Notes: generated from the sequence alone by a model not told the origin. A stretch of 64,000 bases of DNA from Zobellia roscoffensis (GCF_015330165.1 NZ_JADDXT010000002.1:3871646-3935645), one strand, 5' to 3'. Shown: positions 41,766-51,221, numbered from the stretch's first letter. Numbers and translations are program-made.

Positions 41766-43684
41766 TTAAGATATTTTTGAATAAGTGCTTCAATAAACAG
41801 CAATACCAACGCTAAAATAACAAACCATTTCCAAAGCTCTGTAACACTATTGTCTTTTTCAATGGTTTCGAACAAAGATGAAATTGTGGTTGATGTAGTT
41901 GCTATTTTTTGTTCGTTCACATTTATATAGGAAAGATTGCTTTCATTTCTATTATAATTAAAGCTTATATATTTTATGGTTTTACCGCTTTGCCGTATTG
42001 CATAACTACCGTCTTCTTGAAGGCCTTCATCAAAAGAAAGCGATACTTTATTGTTTAGTGATTGTTGTTGCGGAATAAACTCATAATCTCCTTTTTTCAA
42101 TTTTAGAATATCATCTTGGGCCAATGAGGTTGGAATATCAATAGATATAGATTCTCCCAAAACGGAATATAGAGGAGGCAACTTTAAGCTGCCTGCTGCC
42201 ATATTGTAAAAGGTTGGGACCACTAACGGTGAGTTGATGAAATTGGAATTTTCTGTGGATAATGATGCAGTGAATAAAAAGAACGATTTACTACCCACCA
42301 AAAACGGTTCGTTCCCTTGAAAGGTCAATGCGCTTGGGGCAGTGGTGGTTATTTGATAAAATTCGGATGCTTTGGGATATTGAAAGTTCGTTACATTTTT
42401 CTCAAATACATTTTGATACAGCGGATGCGAAAAAGATATAGTTGTTATCTCACGCGCACCACGTACTTTTTGCAAAATGGTAGAGGAACTATAGCTTGCT
42501 GTTAGTACATCATAAGAATTTAAATTGATGTCCGCAGCGGGTATAACGGCTAAATGTCCTCCGTTATCCGTAAATGCTTTTAAGCTGGTTGTTAGAGATG
42601 AGGGAATCTGATATAAATTATTCAGTATAATGAGGTTTTGCGATGCCAAAGAAATATAATTCAGACTCTTTAAGTCTGTTGCTGTATAAATAAACTCATC
42701 ATCGGTAAAGATTCTATCTAGGAAATTATTTTGCGAATCAATTACAGCAAGTACTTTTATTTTTTCCTTTTTGTCTATCGTAAAATAAAGCAGGTTGTCA
42801 TAAGTAAGTCCAGAATCTGATATTTCAATTTTTCCGTCAAAAGCTTCATTATTGGGAATTGAAAAATTTACGGTTGCTGTTTTTGAATCATTGAATGAAG
42901 CAGATGTTTTTGCCACCAATTTTTCTCCGTTAAATAGCGAAACGGGGATGTTTTCTAAACTACCGGAACCGGAAAGATTTACCAGTAAATTTAGGTTTTC
43001 TGAAGTCTCGGATTCTATGTACGCAGAATCGATAGCCACGTTTTTAATGTCATCAAAACGTAATGCCACCCAGTGCGAATTTATGCTAGTAACGCTATCT
43101 GTTTGAGGAGCTCCCATAAGTTGTTGAAAATCAGAAAGAATAATCAAATTTTTCTCTGTAGTTGGATCAGAGGAAAAAAGGGTTCTTCCTTTTAGATAGA
43201 TTTCATTTATCTTTAACTGATTGTTGCTATTTTGCAACGCAATAATCTCATCTTGAATGTCTTGTAAGTTTGTGTTTTTGAATATTTTTGAATTGGTAAA
43301 TAGTGAAAATCGATCTTCTGGATGTAATTTTTTGATTAACTCCTGAACAGCATTTTCTAAGAGCGTATTACTCTCTTCTTTCAGTTGCATACTAAAAGAA
43401 TCATCTAAGTAAATGACAGTTTCCTTATCCTTCAAGGCTGACTTTTTAGCAAAAAAAGGTTGTGCGAAAGCGAATATAAATGCTGCTAACAATAGCATTC
43501 TGGTGAAGAGTAACAACCACTTTTTTAAGGTATTGCTCTGACGTGATTCTGAAACTACCTTCTTTAAAAACTTAACATTGGTAAATGGTGTTTTCTTAAA
43601 ACGGCGTAGTTGGAATAAATGAATAAAAATAGGAATCAGGAGAAGAAAAAGGGCCCAAAAGAGTTCTGGATATTTAAATTGCAT
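41762..43684 (-). CDS. BatA-type membrane protein with N-terminal double-transmembrane domain
   Basis: From ATG 43684 the protein is 640 residues, starting MQFKYPELFWALFLLLIPIF. The next segment, FTRMLLLAAFIFAFAQPFF, is the second anchor helix of the two-anchor domain (TIGR02226). A von Willebrand-like VIYLDDSFSM region with a DxSxS metal site follows. A long beta-rich periplasmic section comes next, and a last helix (WKWFVILALVLLFIEAL). An ATG at 43714 lies upstream of the TAnnTTTG element, so 43684 is preferred. Bat proteins are linked to aerotolerance and MoxR systems, but no MoxR or BatB is here. It overlaps the dihydroorotase-like gene by four bases. Confidence 0.82.
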   Translation of the reverse strand: MQFKYPELFWALFLLLIPIFIHLFQLRRFKKTPFTNVKFLKKVVSESRQSNTLKKWLLLFTRMLLLAAFIFAFAQPFFAKKSALKDKETVIYLDDSFSMQLKEESNTLLENAVQELIKKLHPEDRFSLFTNSKIFKNTNLQDIQDEIIALQNSNNQLKINEIYLKGRTLFSSDPTTEKNLIILSDFQQLMGAPQTDSVTSINSHWVALRFDDIKNVAIDSAYIESETSENLNLLVNLSGSGSLENIPVSLFNGEKLVAKTSASFNDSKTATVNFSIPNNEAFDGKIEISDSGLTYDNLLYFTIDKKEKIKVLAVIDSQNNFLDRIFTDDEFIYTATDLKSLNYISLASQNLIILNNLYQIPSSLTTSLKAFTDNGGHLAVIPAADINLNSYDVLTASYSSSTILQKVRGAREITTISFSHPLYQNVFEKNVTNFQYPKASEFYQITTTAPSALTFQGNEPFLVGSKSFFLFTASLSTENSNFINSPLVVPTFYNMAAGSLKLPPLYSVLGESISIDIPTSLAQDDILKLKKGDYEFIPQQQSLNNKVSLSFDEGLQEDGSYAIRQSGKTIKYISFNYNRNESNLSYINVNEQKIATTSTTISSLFETIEKDNSVTELWKWFVILALVLLFIEALIQKYLK

Positions 43685-43701
43685 TTCCTGAATTGAGTTA
43701 C

Positions 43702-43709
43702 CAAAGATA
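43702..43709 (-). promoter_or_regulatory. Candidate -7 element for the BatA-type gene
   Basis: The minus strand reads TATCTTTG. It sits 18 bases upstream of ATG 43684 and inside the alternative longer frame, supporting the inner start. Confidence 0.42.
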
Positions 43710-43795
43710 GGCATTTCGTGCTTTATTGCTACTCAACTAGAAAAGTAATTTTAAAGGATGTAAAAAAATATTGGATAATGCTTGGTGTTCAGTTT

Positions 43796-44803
43796 TTAAC
43801 AAAAAAAGAAATAGTCTTCCATGGGTTTTTTATTGAGTTTTGAGAAGAACTTTTTAATTTGTACTTGTGCGCCTGCATTTGCTACGGTAATAATACTTTG
43901 AGCATTAGACAATGACTTTAGTTTGCTAAAATGAAACATTTCTTCACCATAAATATGTTTTCCTATCTTCTTTGGGTTGTCACAGACCCAATAAAAATCT
44001 ATGTTTTGTTCCTGAAGACTTTTTATGATTTCTTTTCCTTTTGCGCCGGCACCCCAAACGGCTAAAGGTCGGTTTGGTATATAATCTAACTTTAGAAAAT
44101 AGCGTAGTTTAATATCTAGAAAATAGTTTTGGGCATAATGCTCACTCGTTCTTGAAGTTCTTGTGTCATAATCACGCCACATATGCAGTAATTTGAAACA
44201 CGCAATGCATTTGAGTCCGTTTTCATAGAAACGAAACGCCAGGTCATAATCTTCCGGATATAGGTTAGGGGTAAAGGCACCACAGAGGTCTAAATCTTCT
44301 CTGTGAACCATCCAACAAGGAGAAGGTATCACACATTCTTTGTATATTTCGGTATAGTTATCTCCTGTTTGGGTGAGTGCGTTCAGCCATTTTTCATAGC
44401 GTTCATAACCATTGCTGATACCACGATGAGAAAAGTAATGTACCTGTCCAATTGCTAGATGTCCCTTTCCATGTTCTAAAAGTGATTTTACCATGATTTC
44501 CAGTTTTTCGGGAGTCATAATGTCATCAGAATCCATTCGGGTAATGAATTGACCATTACTATGTTTGTATGCCGTTCGTAGAGCTTCTATGATGCCATTT
44601 CCCTCATTATCAATCAGCTGTATGCGAGAGTCGTTTTTTGCGAAAGCATGAACCAAATTCCGGCTACCATCCGTACTACCATCATTTACGGCAAGCACTT
44701 GCCAATTCTCGTAACTTTGCGACACAATGGAGGTAAGGCATTGATTTATAAAGGATTCTGTGTCTTTAAAAGGAATAAGTATACTAACAAGAGGCTGCTG
44801 CAT
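43796..44803 (-). CDS. Family 2 glycosyltransferase with C-terminal nucleotide-binding-like domain
   Basis: From ATG 44803 the protein is 335 residues, starting MQQPLVSILIPFKDTESFIN. The upstream ATG at 44875 adds 24 atypical residues. The GT-A core has AVNDGSTDGSRNLVHAFA, the DxD motif ITRMDSDDIMTPEKLE and YPEDYDLAFRFYENG. A C-terminal segment (about 255-335) reads PLAVWGAGAKGKEIIKSL and then VCDNPKKIGKHIYGEEM. That resembles a small Rossmann fold seen in other glycosyltransferase fusions. It probably adds a sugar to a surface glycan. It lies divergent from tRNA-Ser and apart from the other glycan genes. Confidence 0.85.
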   Translation of the reverse strand: MQQPLVSILIPFKDTESFINQCLTSIVSQSYENWQVLAVNDGSTDGSRNLVHAFAKNDSRIQLIDNEGNGIIEALRTAYKHSNGQFITRMDSDDIMTPEKLEIMVKSLLEHGKGHLAIGQVHYFSHRGISNGYERYEKWLNALTQTGDNYTEIYKECVIPSPCWMVHREDLDLCGAFTPNLYPEDYDLAFRFYENGLKCIACFKLLHMWRDYDTRTSRTSEHYAQNYFLDIKLRYFLKLDYIPNRPLAVWGAGAKGKEIIKSLQEQNIDFYWVCDNPKKIGKHIYGEEMFHFSKLKSLSNAQSIITVANAGAQVQIKKFFSKLNKKPMEDYFFFC

Positions 44804-44890
44804 AAGCTGCAATTTAGGAAAATTGACATCCAAATGAAGTGACGAGGAATAAAAATTTAAAAAAGATTTTACCAACTAGAAAAAGGTTAC

Positions 44891-44898
44891 TATATTTG
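44891..44898 (+). promoter_or_regulatory. Promoter -7 element of tRNA-Ser
   Basis: TATATTTG is an exact TAnnTTTG match. A TTTT at 44867-44870 lies 20 bases upstream as a weak -33. The tRNA starts about 36 bases after the element. Confidence 0.55.
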
Positions 44899-44933
44899 CA
44901 CCCGCATTCAGGGAATACCTGATGAGGCGCTCG

Positions 44934-45018
44934 GGAGAAATGGCAGAGTGGTCGAATGCGGCAGTCTTGAAAACTGTTGAGGGTCACACCTCCGGGGGTT
45001 CGAATCCCTCTTTCTCCG
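44934..45018 (+). tRNA. tRNA-Ser (anticodon UGA)
   Basis: The 85-base cloverleaf has acceptor GGAGAAA pairing with TTTCTCC and discriminator G. The anticodon loop CTTGAAA holds TGA, reading UCA and related serine codons. A long variable arm follows (class II), and the T arm is GGGGGTTCGAATCCCTC-like. The CCA is not encoded (GCAT follows). Strong promoter and a 15-bp terminator frame it as a single-gene transcript. Confidence 0.97.
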
Positions 45019-45022
45019 CATA

Positions 45023-45060
45023 AAAACCCTGTAAACATTATGTTTACAGGGTTTTGTTTT
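45023..45060 (+). terminator. Terminator of tRNA-Ser
   Basis: AAAACCCTGTAAACA (45023-45037) pairs perfectly with TGTTTACAGGGTTTT (45041-45055) across TTA. A T-rich tail follows. Confidence 0.92.
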
Positions 45061-45098
45061 ATAGTTAGTTTTCCAATTAATTTACTTTGAAGACTTTA

Positions 45099-45989
45099 CT
45101 ACAGTTTCATAAGTTCACCAATTTTCTTTTTCAGTATCGGGTTCCAAAGGGTATAGCCTAACGCGTTCATGTGAAGCCCATCGTTTAGAAAAATGTCAGA
45201 ACGGACCGTACCATCTTGTTGTAGCATTGCTGTAGAAATATCAACAAATTGCATATGTTCTTCATTTTCACAATATTCAAAAAGAAGTTCATTGGTGCGT
45301 ATTTTGTTTTTGGCAACTTCCTTTCCTAAGAAATCATCAATTAAAGTAGGCTTCATGGCAAGGAGTAGTACTTCGGTTTCAGGAAAGTCTTTCTTTATCT
45401 TGGTGAGCAACTCATCATAAGCGGCTACGGCAACGCTTGGGGATTTTCCGGCCTCTACGCCTATATCCGAATAGATAACTAAAACAGACGGTGCATGTTT
45501 CTTTATAACATCGTCGTAATAATAAATTATTTCAGGAATGCTTGCTCCGCCAAAACCTCTGTTAATAATAGGAAACTCAGGAAAAGCCTTGGCTGTTTCC
45601 CAATGCACTATACTTGAACTGCCTACAAAAAGAACCGAGTTTTTAGGAAAAGTATTTCTACTGTCAAAACGCTGAAAGTTTTCTATTGATTTTTTGAATC
45701 GGTCAAGAGCAATAGTGTTGTTCTTTTTGAACTTTTCTTGATTAAGGTGATAAAGAGATAGTGCTTTTTTATATTTTTCAGGAGATTGGTTATAATCAAT
45801 TTGATGCTCAGACCAATACGCCCAAGATTTTTGTCGGAATTCTTTTTTGTTTTTCGATTTAACTTCTTCATCTAATAGATTTTCTAGGTATTCCAAGAAC
45901 TCTTGGTCATTGAAGGTTGTTGAAGTTTCTTGAGCAAAATTAGAAATGCTGAATGCCAGAAAAAATATGGCAGAGAATATATTTTTCAT
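45099..45989 (-). CDS. Secreted GDSL/SGNH esterase
   Basis: The 296-residue precursor has a signal peptide (MKNIFSAIFFLAFSISNFAQ). SGNH blocks are visible: VLFVGSSSIVHWETA with the likely nucleophile Ser125, NRGFGGASIPEIIYYYDD with the Gly block, LVIYSDIGVEAGKSP in place of the usual Asn block, and DGLHMNALGY with the Asp-Xaa2-His pair. A helical region of about 100 residues precedes the catalytic domain. It likely deacylates a carbohydrate or lipid substrate outside the cytoplasm. Block III is weakly conserved, so activity is probable but not certain. Confidence 0.85.
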   Translation of the reverse strand: MKNIFSAIFFLAFSISNFAQETSTTFNDQEFLEYLENLLDEEVKSKNKKEFRQKSWAYWSEHQIDYNQSPEKYKKALSLYHLNQEKFKKNNTIALDRFKKSIENFQRFDSRNTFPKNSVLFVGSSSIVHWETAKAFPEFPIINRGFGGASIPEIIYYYDDVIKKHAPSVLVIYSDIGVEAGKSPSVAVAAYDELLTKIKKDFPETEVLLLAMKPTLIDDFLGKEVAKNKIRTNELLFEYCENEEHMQFVDISTAMLQQDGTVRSDIFLNDGLHMNALGYTLWNPILKKKIGELMKL

Positions 45990-46099
45990 AGGGTTTGGAG
46001 TGTCTTTTGCTAAAGTAAAGAATTAAATAAATTCAGTTAACCTTAAGTCAAAATTATTTATTCGGAGTTGAGATTAGATATAATGACGGGTAGAATTAA

Positions 46100-46498
46100 T
46101 TAGATTGACGTATGCTCACCATCCACATACACCCAATGTCCGTTTTCTCTTTTAAAATTTGAGTTTTCATGAATGACTCCCATTTGCCCGTTTTCCGTAT
46201 AATAAGCTTTGAATTCTACAGAGCCTTCCGTGTCATTCTCGGTTCCTTTGGTGGAATGTAGGATTTCTAATTTTATCCAGGTAACAGATTTGGCCCAAGC
46301 TTCTATTTCTCGTTTTTCGCGTTTATTTGGTCGGGTAGAGCTATGTTGGCTTTTTTGCAGATAATTAACATCCCCTAAAACAAAAGCACTGTAGCGGGAG
46401 CGCATCAAAACTTCCGAAGTATTGGCATTGGTAATGCTTTCATGAGCTTTTTGACAGCAGCTACTGTAAGTGTTTTTAGGGTTACAAGGGCATTGCAT
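46100..46498 (-). CDS. YchJ-family protein with SEC-C-like motif
   Basis: From ATG 46498 the protein is 132 residues and begins MQCPCNPKNTYSSCC, a cysteine cluster typical of the YchJ N-terminal metal-binding motif. An upstream ATG at 46564 would add 22 unlikely residues. A second block, LMRSRYSAFVLGDVNYLQKS, and an NTF2-like core (WIKLEILHSTKGTENDTEGS, VEFKAYYTENG) follow. It ends NSNFKRENGHWVYVDGE. Function is unknown; the family binds metal. It lies divergent from the isomerase-like gene. Confidence 0.88.
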   Translation of the reverse strand: MQCPCNPKNTYSSCCQKAHESITNANTSEVLMRSRYSAFVLGDVNYLQKSQHSSTRPNKREKREIEAWAKSVTWIKLEILHSTKGTENDTEGSVEFKAYYTENGQMGVIHENSNFKRENGHWVYVDGEHTSI

Positions 46499-46590
46499 CT
46501 GTATCAATTTTAAGTCTAAAATACACATTTGGATTATTTTTAATAGGATATAGTATCTTAGCATTCTTCACTAAATTCAAATAATTGAAA

Positions 46591-47448
46591 ATGAAAAAAA
46601 TTAATGTACTTCTTGTTTGTCTTCTTATGGGGGCTACTTTGTTTGTAAATGCCCAAGATAATTATGGTGGATTGGCACTATATACTCTGAGAGATGATAT
46701 GGCGTCTAATGCGGAAACTACGCTTAGAGCCGTTGCGGATGCGGGCTATAAATATATTGAAGCGGCAGGTTATGACGATGGAAAGTTCTATGGAATGACC
46801 CCGGTGGAGTTCAAGAACACTCTAAAAGAATTGGGACTAAAACCAATTAGTAGTCATCAAGCATCGGTAACTCTAGAAAATGCAGATGCCATGATAGCGG
46901 ATGTAAAAACCGCAGGTTTTAAGTATTTCGTAATTCCTATTCCACCAATGGGACTTTTTACTTTTGAAGAAGAAGGTATGAAAATGGGAATGACCGGAGG
47001 TGCAGAAAACTTAGCGAACATTCTTGACGAATTGGGCGCTAAATGCAAGAAACAAGGACTTAAACTGCTTTATCATAATCATGATTTTGAATTTATGAAA
47101 GATGAAGATGGAGTAGTGGTCATAGATTACCTATTGGAAAACTGTAACCCTAAGTTGGTTAACTTCCAAATGGATTTGTTTTGGGTAACAAAAGCGGGCG
47201 CCGATCCAGTTGAATACTTCAAAAAATATCCAAAACGTTTTAAGATTTGGCATGTTAAAGACATGAATGAAGAAGGTTGGTTTGCTCCGGTAGGCACTGG
47301 TAGTATTGATTTTGGCCGTATTCTAGCACAAAAGAAATTATCGGGTATGAAGTATTATATGGTAGAACAGGACAAAACCTTTAAAATGAAACCTTTGGAG
47401 GCTATTAAAGTGAGTCATGAAGGACTAAAAAAGTTTGATTTCAACTAA
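46591..47448 (+). CDS. Secreted sugar phosphate isomerase/epimerase-like TIM barrel
   Basis: From ATG 46591 the protein is 285 residues with a signal peptide (MKKINVLLVCLLMGATLFVNAQ), so it acts in the periplasm. The xylose-isomerase-like barrel shows LALYTLRDDM, LKPISSHQASV, LLYHNHDFEF (metal-binding His), VNFQMDLFWVTKAG, FKIWHVKDMNEEGWF and a late EQDKTF. Export suggests action on free carbohydrates rather than phosphorylated sugars. Substrate unknown. It has its own terminator; a TTG six bases upstream is a less likely start. Confidence 0.85.
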   Translation: MKKINVLLVCLLMGATLFVNAQDNYGGLALYTLRDDMASNAETTLRAVADAGYKYIEAAGYDDGKFYGMTPVEFKNTLKELGLKPISSHQASVTLENADAMIADVKTAGFKYFVIPIPPMGLFTFEEEGMKMGMTGGAENLANILDELGAKCKKQGLKLLYHNHDFEFMKDEDGVVVIDYLLENCNPKLVNFQMDLFWVTKAGADPVEYFKKYPKRFKIWHVKDMNEEGWFAPVGTGSIDFGRILAQKKLSGMKYYMVEQDKTFKMKPLEAIKVSHEGLKKFDFN

Positions 47449-47470
47449 AACAAATTAAATATACATTATT

Positions 47471-47499
47471 AACCACGGTCAAATGATCGTGGTTTTTTT
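47471..47499 (+). terminator. Terminator of the isomerase-like gene
   Basis: AACCACGGTC (47471-47480) pairs with GATCGTGGTT (47485-47494) across AAAT, with one G-T pair. T-run follows. Confidence 0.85.
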
Positions 47500-47583
47500 A
47501 TGGTTTAAATGTTAAAATTTAGGTTCTTAAAACTTGTAAATCAAACACTTATTTTTCTTCTATTTAGATTGAGTATAAATAAC

Positions 47584-47614
47584 TTGGTCAAGTATTGGTG
47601 GTGACTTACATTTG
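47584..47614 (+). promoter_or_regulatory. Promoter of the siderophore-type TonB receptor
   Basis: TTG (47584-47586), 20 bases, then TACATTTG (47607-47614) gives both elements of the Bacteroidota promoter with the right spacing. The leader is about 35 bases. No obvious Fur-box palindrome is seen. Confidence 0.55.
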
Positions 47615-47654
47615 TGTCATCAAAATTATTTATAACAAGTCTAAATAAAATTTA

Positions 47655-50036
47655 ATGAAACCAACACTCTTACTATTTATGTTCAGCTTAGTTTTTGGCT
47701 ATGCTCAAGAACAACAACATACAATTCAAGGAAAAGTAACTGCCGGTGACGGGGAACCCGTTGCTTATGCCCATGTTTCGGTGGTAAAAAGTAAGAATGG
47801 TGCCGCTGCAGATGAGAATGGCGTTTATAAGATTTCAGGGGTAACTTCAGGTACATATGAACTTTATGTAAGTGCAGTGGGCTTTAAGCCGCTTAAAAAA
47901 CTAGTAACTATTACTAATAGTAACGTAACCTTGAATTTTATTGTCCGTATGGATTCCGAATTGGATGAAGTAGAAGTATTCGGCTCGCGATACGAACATC
48001 CGGATAAAATAGAGGCTTTAACGCGATTACCTTTGGCGACCTATGATCAGATACAGAGTATATCCGTAATCTCTGAAAAAGTAATTGAAAACCAAGGTAA
48101 CTTAACAATTGCCGATGCTACCAAGAATGTTCCCGGTGTATATTCTTTTGCTACTTATGGAAACCGGAGTGAAAGTATGTCTTCTCGTGGATTTAGGGGA
48201 ATTCCCATTCTTAAAAATGGCGTGCGTGTACACTCAGATTTTAGAGGGCAAGGTATTTTAACCGATATGCAAGGTGTAGATAATATTCAAGTTTTAAAGG
48301 GTGCGGCTTCCATTACTCAAGGTGTAGCCACAGATTTAGGTAGTCCAGGTGGGGTTATTAATATTGTAACCAAGACGCCTAAGTATCAGTACGGAGGTTC
48401 TGCTTCATTACGTGGAGGCAGTTTTGGACAAGCAAGGCCTACTTTTGATGTTTACGGACCTTTGAACGATAAAAAAAACACGGCGTTCCGTATTAACGGA
48501 GCTTTAGAAAGGGCAGATAGTTACCGTGCTAGTGTATCCTCACAACGTTTTTATATCAACCCTTCTTTTGAATGGCGAATTGATGAAGGTACGACCTTAA
48601 CCCTAGAAATGGATTATTTTGATGATAGTAGAACTCCAGATCCGGGTACCGTTAACCTTAGTGCAGATGACACCAATTCCATTTATGATTTACCGCATGA
48701 GCAGTTTTTGGGCTATAAAGAGGATAAATACCTTACTCAGAATGCTACCTATTCTGCGCGTTTCAAGAAAAAGATTAATGATAAGCTAAGTATAAATGCA
48801 GCGTATTTCGCTTCTAAATTAGACCTTGATGTAAAGAATGCCAGTATTGGCGGTGTTGTTAATGACGCAGATGGAAACCCTGTTTACAACCTGAGAGAAA
48901 GAGGGTACGCTACATCTACCAGAGGCGATAAGAACAGCGTTTTACAAATTGATCTTATTGGGGACGAAGTACAAACAGGAGGCATCAGTCATACCTTTCA
49001 GGTAGGAATGGATTATAGAAAAACAACATTTAGTACGTTTAGCAACAGCGCTGCCGTTGTAGATACTCTAGATGTTTTTGGTACAATCTCAAATAGTACA
49101 CCTGATAATATTGAATTAACAGGGGATGTAACGGGAGGTTCGGAATCTAGGTCCATTGGTTTTGTGGCACAAGATGTAATTACCTTCAATTCCTGGTTGA
49201 AATCTTTCTTAGGGTTCCGGTACAGTACTACCGAAACCAGCACAGATGCGGAAATCACCGATAGCGATGCCTTTAACCCACTTGGGGGTATTATTATTTC
49301 TCCTTTAGAAAACGTGAATGTTTTTGCTTCCTATACCAATAGTTCCTATCCATTAAATGGGACAAGGTTAAGCGCAGACGGCACAGAACTGGGTAATGAG
49401 CGTTATGATCAACTTGAAGCAGGAATAAAGACCAACTGGTTAGATAGTAGATTACGCTTCAATCTTACGTATTTTAAAATTAACAACAAAGACATGAACC
49501 TTCCTGTATACGATGAAAACTGGGTGGCTACAGGTTTTTACGAAAAAGGAGGTAACGACCAACGCCAAGGGGTTGAAGTAGAACTTACGGGTCGTATTCT
49601 TGATAATTTTGAGGTCATTACGGGTTATTCCTATATTGATGCGCAGTATAAGGAACACACGTCTTACGTTTACGGTTCAGCGCCTTTGAACACGCCTAAA
49701 CACACCTTTAACGTTTATGGAAACTACTCCTTCAAAAACAATTTAAAAGGGCTTTCGGTTGGAGCTGGAGCGTACTATACGGGAGAGCGCCCTATAAACA
49801 ACTGGAGTGCAGGTCCTGTTACGCATGAGGGAATTGTTCCTCTTCAAGAGCCTTTTGATGTTGAAGCATATACGCTTGTAAATGCACAGGTAGCCTATCA
49901 AATTAACCAAAATTGGGGTGTTCGTGTATTGTTGAATAATATTTTCGATGAAATTGGTTACAATGCTTATCGTACTCGTTACATCAACCAAACAGATCCT
50001 AGAAGTTTTTACGGAATGGTTACCTATAAGTTCTAG
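47655..50036 (+). CDS. TonB-dependent siderophore-type receptor
   Basis: The 793-residue precursor has a signal peptide (MKPTLLLFMFSLVFGYAQE) and a carboxypeptidase-regulatory-like domain (ITGKVTAGDG-like, about 25-105). The plug has NVPGVYSFATYGNRSESMSS, RGFRGIPILKNGVRVHSDFR, VLKGAASITQGVATDLGSPG and GVINIVTKTPKYQYGGSASL. A 22-strand barrel ends in an aromatic (SFYGMVTYKF). These segments fit the FpvA/FhuE-type ferric-siderophore receptor group. No siderophore synthesis, PepSY reductase or TonB genes lie near. Iron control is likely from the family but no Fur box is visible. Confidence 0.92.
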   Translation: MKPTLLLFMFSLVFGYAQEQQHTIQGKVTAGDGEPVAYAHVSVVKSKNGAAADENGVYKISGVTSGTYELYVSAVGFKPLKKLVTITNSNVTLNFIVRMDSELDEVEVFGSRYEHPDKIEALTRLPLATYDQIQSISVISEKVIENQGNLTIADATKNVPGVYSFATYGNRSESMSSRGFRGIPILKNGVRVHSDFRGQGILTDMQGVDNIQVLKGAASITQGVATDLGSPGGVINIVTKTPKYQYGGSASLRGGSFGQARPTFDVYGPLNDKKNTAFRINGALERADSYRASVSSQRFYINPSFEWRIDEGTTLTLEMDYFDDSRTPDPGTVNLSADDTNSIYDLPHEQFLGYKEDKYLTQNATYSARFKKKINDKLSINAAYFASKLDLDVKNASIGGVVNDADGNPVYNLRERGYATSTRGDKNSVLQIDLIGDEVQTGGISHTFQVGMDYRKTTFSTFSNSAAVVDTLDVFGTISNSTPDNIELTGDVTGGSESRSIGFVAQDVITFNSWLKSFLGFRYSTTETSTDAEITDSDAFNPLGGIIISPLENVNVFASYTNSSYPLNGTRLSADGTELGNERYDQLEAGIKTNWLDSRLRFNLTYFKINNKDMNLPVYDENWVATGFYEKGGNDQRQGVEVELTGRILDNFEVITGYSYIDAQYKEHTSYVYGSAPLNTPKHTFNVYGNYSFKNNLKGLSVGAGAYYTGERPINNWSAGPVTHEGIVPLQEPFDVEAYTLVNAQVAYQINQNWGVRVLLNNIFDEIGYNAYRTRYINQTDPRSFYGMVTYKF

Positions 50037-50064
50037 ATTCAAGAGTTTTAAGTAAGTATTTTTT

Positions 50065-50105
50065 AAGGATGTTGATGCCATTGTATCAACATCCTTTATT
50101 TTTTC
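50065..50105 (+). terminator. Terminator of the TonB receptor
   Basis: AAGGATGTTGAT (50065-50076) pairs with ATCAACATCCTT (50085-50096). A T-rich tail follows. Confidence 0.85.
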
Positions 50106-50223
50106 TGTGGATGCTTAGCAATCAATCTTCTATCCACCAAGAATACCATTTGTTAATAATTTCTTACATCCTAATTCTTTGAAAACCGTTTGAAGCCTTT
50201 AATTTTGGATGCTTTTTAGACCC

Positions 50224-50580
50224 ATGGAAGAACTCAAAGTAGGCGACAAATTATACAACACTAAACAAGAAGGTTTTAACGATTTTGTACGATATTCTTT
50301 TTCGGAAGTTGTTAAACTCACTAAAACTTTAGCGGTATTAAGAAATGGCGTAAAGCTGATTAATCGTCCTAAAATATCCTATATTACTGAGAGTATCGGT
50401 TATTCGGTCAATCGTCAGAAAGGTGTACATTGGCACTTGGTTTCCCTTGAGGCCATACGGAACGCTCAAATCGAAAATGAAAAAATTGCGGCTCACGACT
50501 GGTTTGAAAACAAAGAGTTTACCTTACAAGAAAAACAATGGATCTATAGACAGTTCAAAAAAATGAGCGAAAAAAGTTAG
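50224..50580 (+). CDS. Small conserved cytoplasmic protein, unknown function
   Basis: From ATG 50224 the protein is 118 residues (MEELKVGDKLYNTKQEGFND...). An in-frame ATG at 50209 would add five residues. The first part is a small beta-barrel-like stretch (YSFSEVVKLTKTLAVLRNGV, RPKISYITES). It is followed by a conserved-looking WHLVSLEAI and a charged helical end. There is no signal or membrane segment. It lies 52 bases before the TlpA-like gene, possibly in one transcript. I do not recognise the family. Confidence 0.7.
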   Translation: MEELKVGDKLYNTKQEGFNDFVRYSFSEVVKLTKTLAVLRNGVKLINRPKISYITESIGYSVNRQKGVHWHLVSLEAIRNAQIENEKIAAHDWFENKEFTLQEKQWIYRQFKKMSEKS

Positions 50581-50632
50581 TTAATAGATTCTTCTACTTT
50601 AAACTATCGCTTTTTAATTTGTAGTTATATTT

Positions 50633-51205
50633 ATGGGAATGAAAAAAAGAAAGCTTAGTATTAGTGATGGTGTTTTGTTGGTCTTTATACTGTTACTAGT
50701 CATTCCCCAGACACGTAAACCAATACAGGTGGCGCTTAATAGCGTGAAAATGCAATTTTTTTCTCCTTCTAAAATAAGCGAAGAAAATCAAACGGTTATA
50801 GAGTCTTTTAACTATAGAGTTGAAACCTTGAATGGTGAAAACATTTCTCTGGAAATCGGAAGAGGTAGAGTCACATTTATTGGGTATTGGGCAACTTGGT
50901 GCCCTCCGTGCATTGCCGAAATGCCCAGTATTCAAAAATTATATGATGATTATGGAGATTCTGTAAACTTTCTCCTTCTAACAAATGAAGAACCTGAAGT
51001 TGTAAAACGTTTTTTGGAGAAAAAGAAATTTATATTACCCGTTTATATTCCCAGAATGCAGGCGCCAGAAGCGCTTTATGACAGAAATATACCTACTAAC
51101 TTTGTAATTGACAAAACAGGTAAGATAGTTGTAAAAGAGACCGGTTCTACAGATTGGAATGCTAAAAAAATCAGAGCAATTTTAGAAACTTTAATTGCGT
51201 CTTAG
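50633..51205 (+). CDS. TlpA-like membrane-anchored thiol-disulfide reductase
   Basis: The 190-residue protein has an N-terminal membrane anchor (GVLLVFILLLVIPQ) and a thioredoxin fold with Cys90-Cys93 (WATWCPPCIAEMPSIQKLY), the TlpA/ResA pattern. The cis-Pro segment is NIPTNFVIDKTG. ResA/TlpA proteins reduce periplasmic disulfides, often in cytochrome c maturation. No ccm genes are adjacent. A second in-frame ATG two codons later is also possible. Confidence 0.88.
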   Translation: MGMKKRKLSISDGVLLVFILLLVIPQTRKPIQVALNSVKMQFFSPSKISEENQTVIESFNYRVETLNGENISLEIGRGRVTFIGYWATWCPPCIAEMPSIQKLYDDYGDSVNFLLLTNEEPEVVKRFLEKKKFILPVYIPRMQAPEALYDRNIPTNFVIDKTGKIVVKETGSTDWNAKKIRAILETLIAS

Positions 51206-51221
51206 TCTCTAAGTTTAAGTC

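Noticed and set aside
44814..45038. A 74-codon minus-strand frame through the tRNA region
   Set aside because: It is the antisense of tRNA-Ser and its terminator; the RNA gene explains the sequence.
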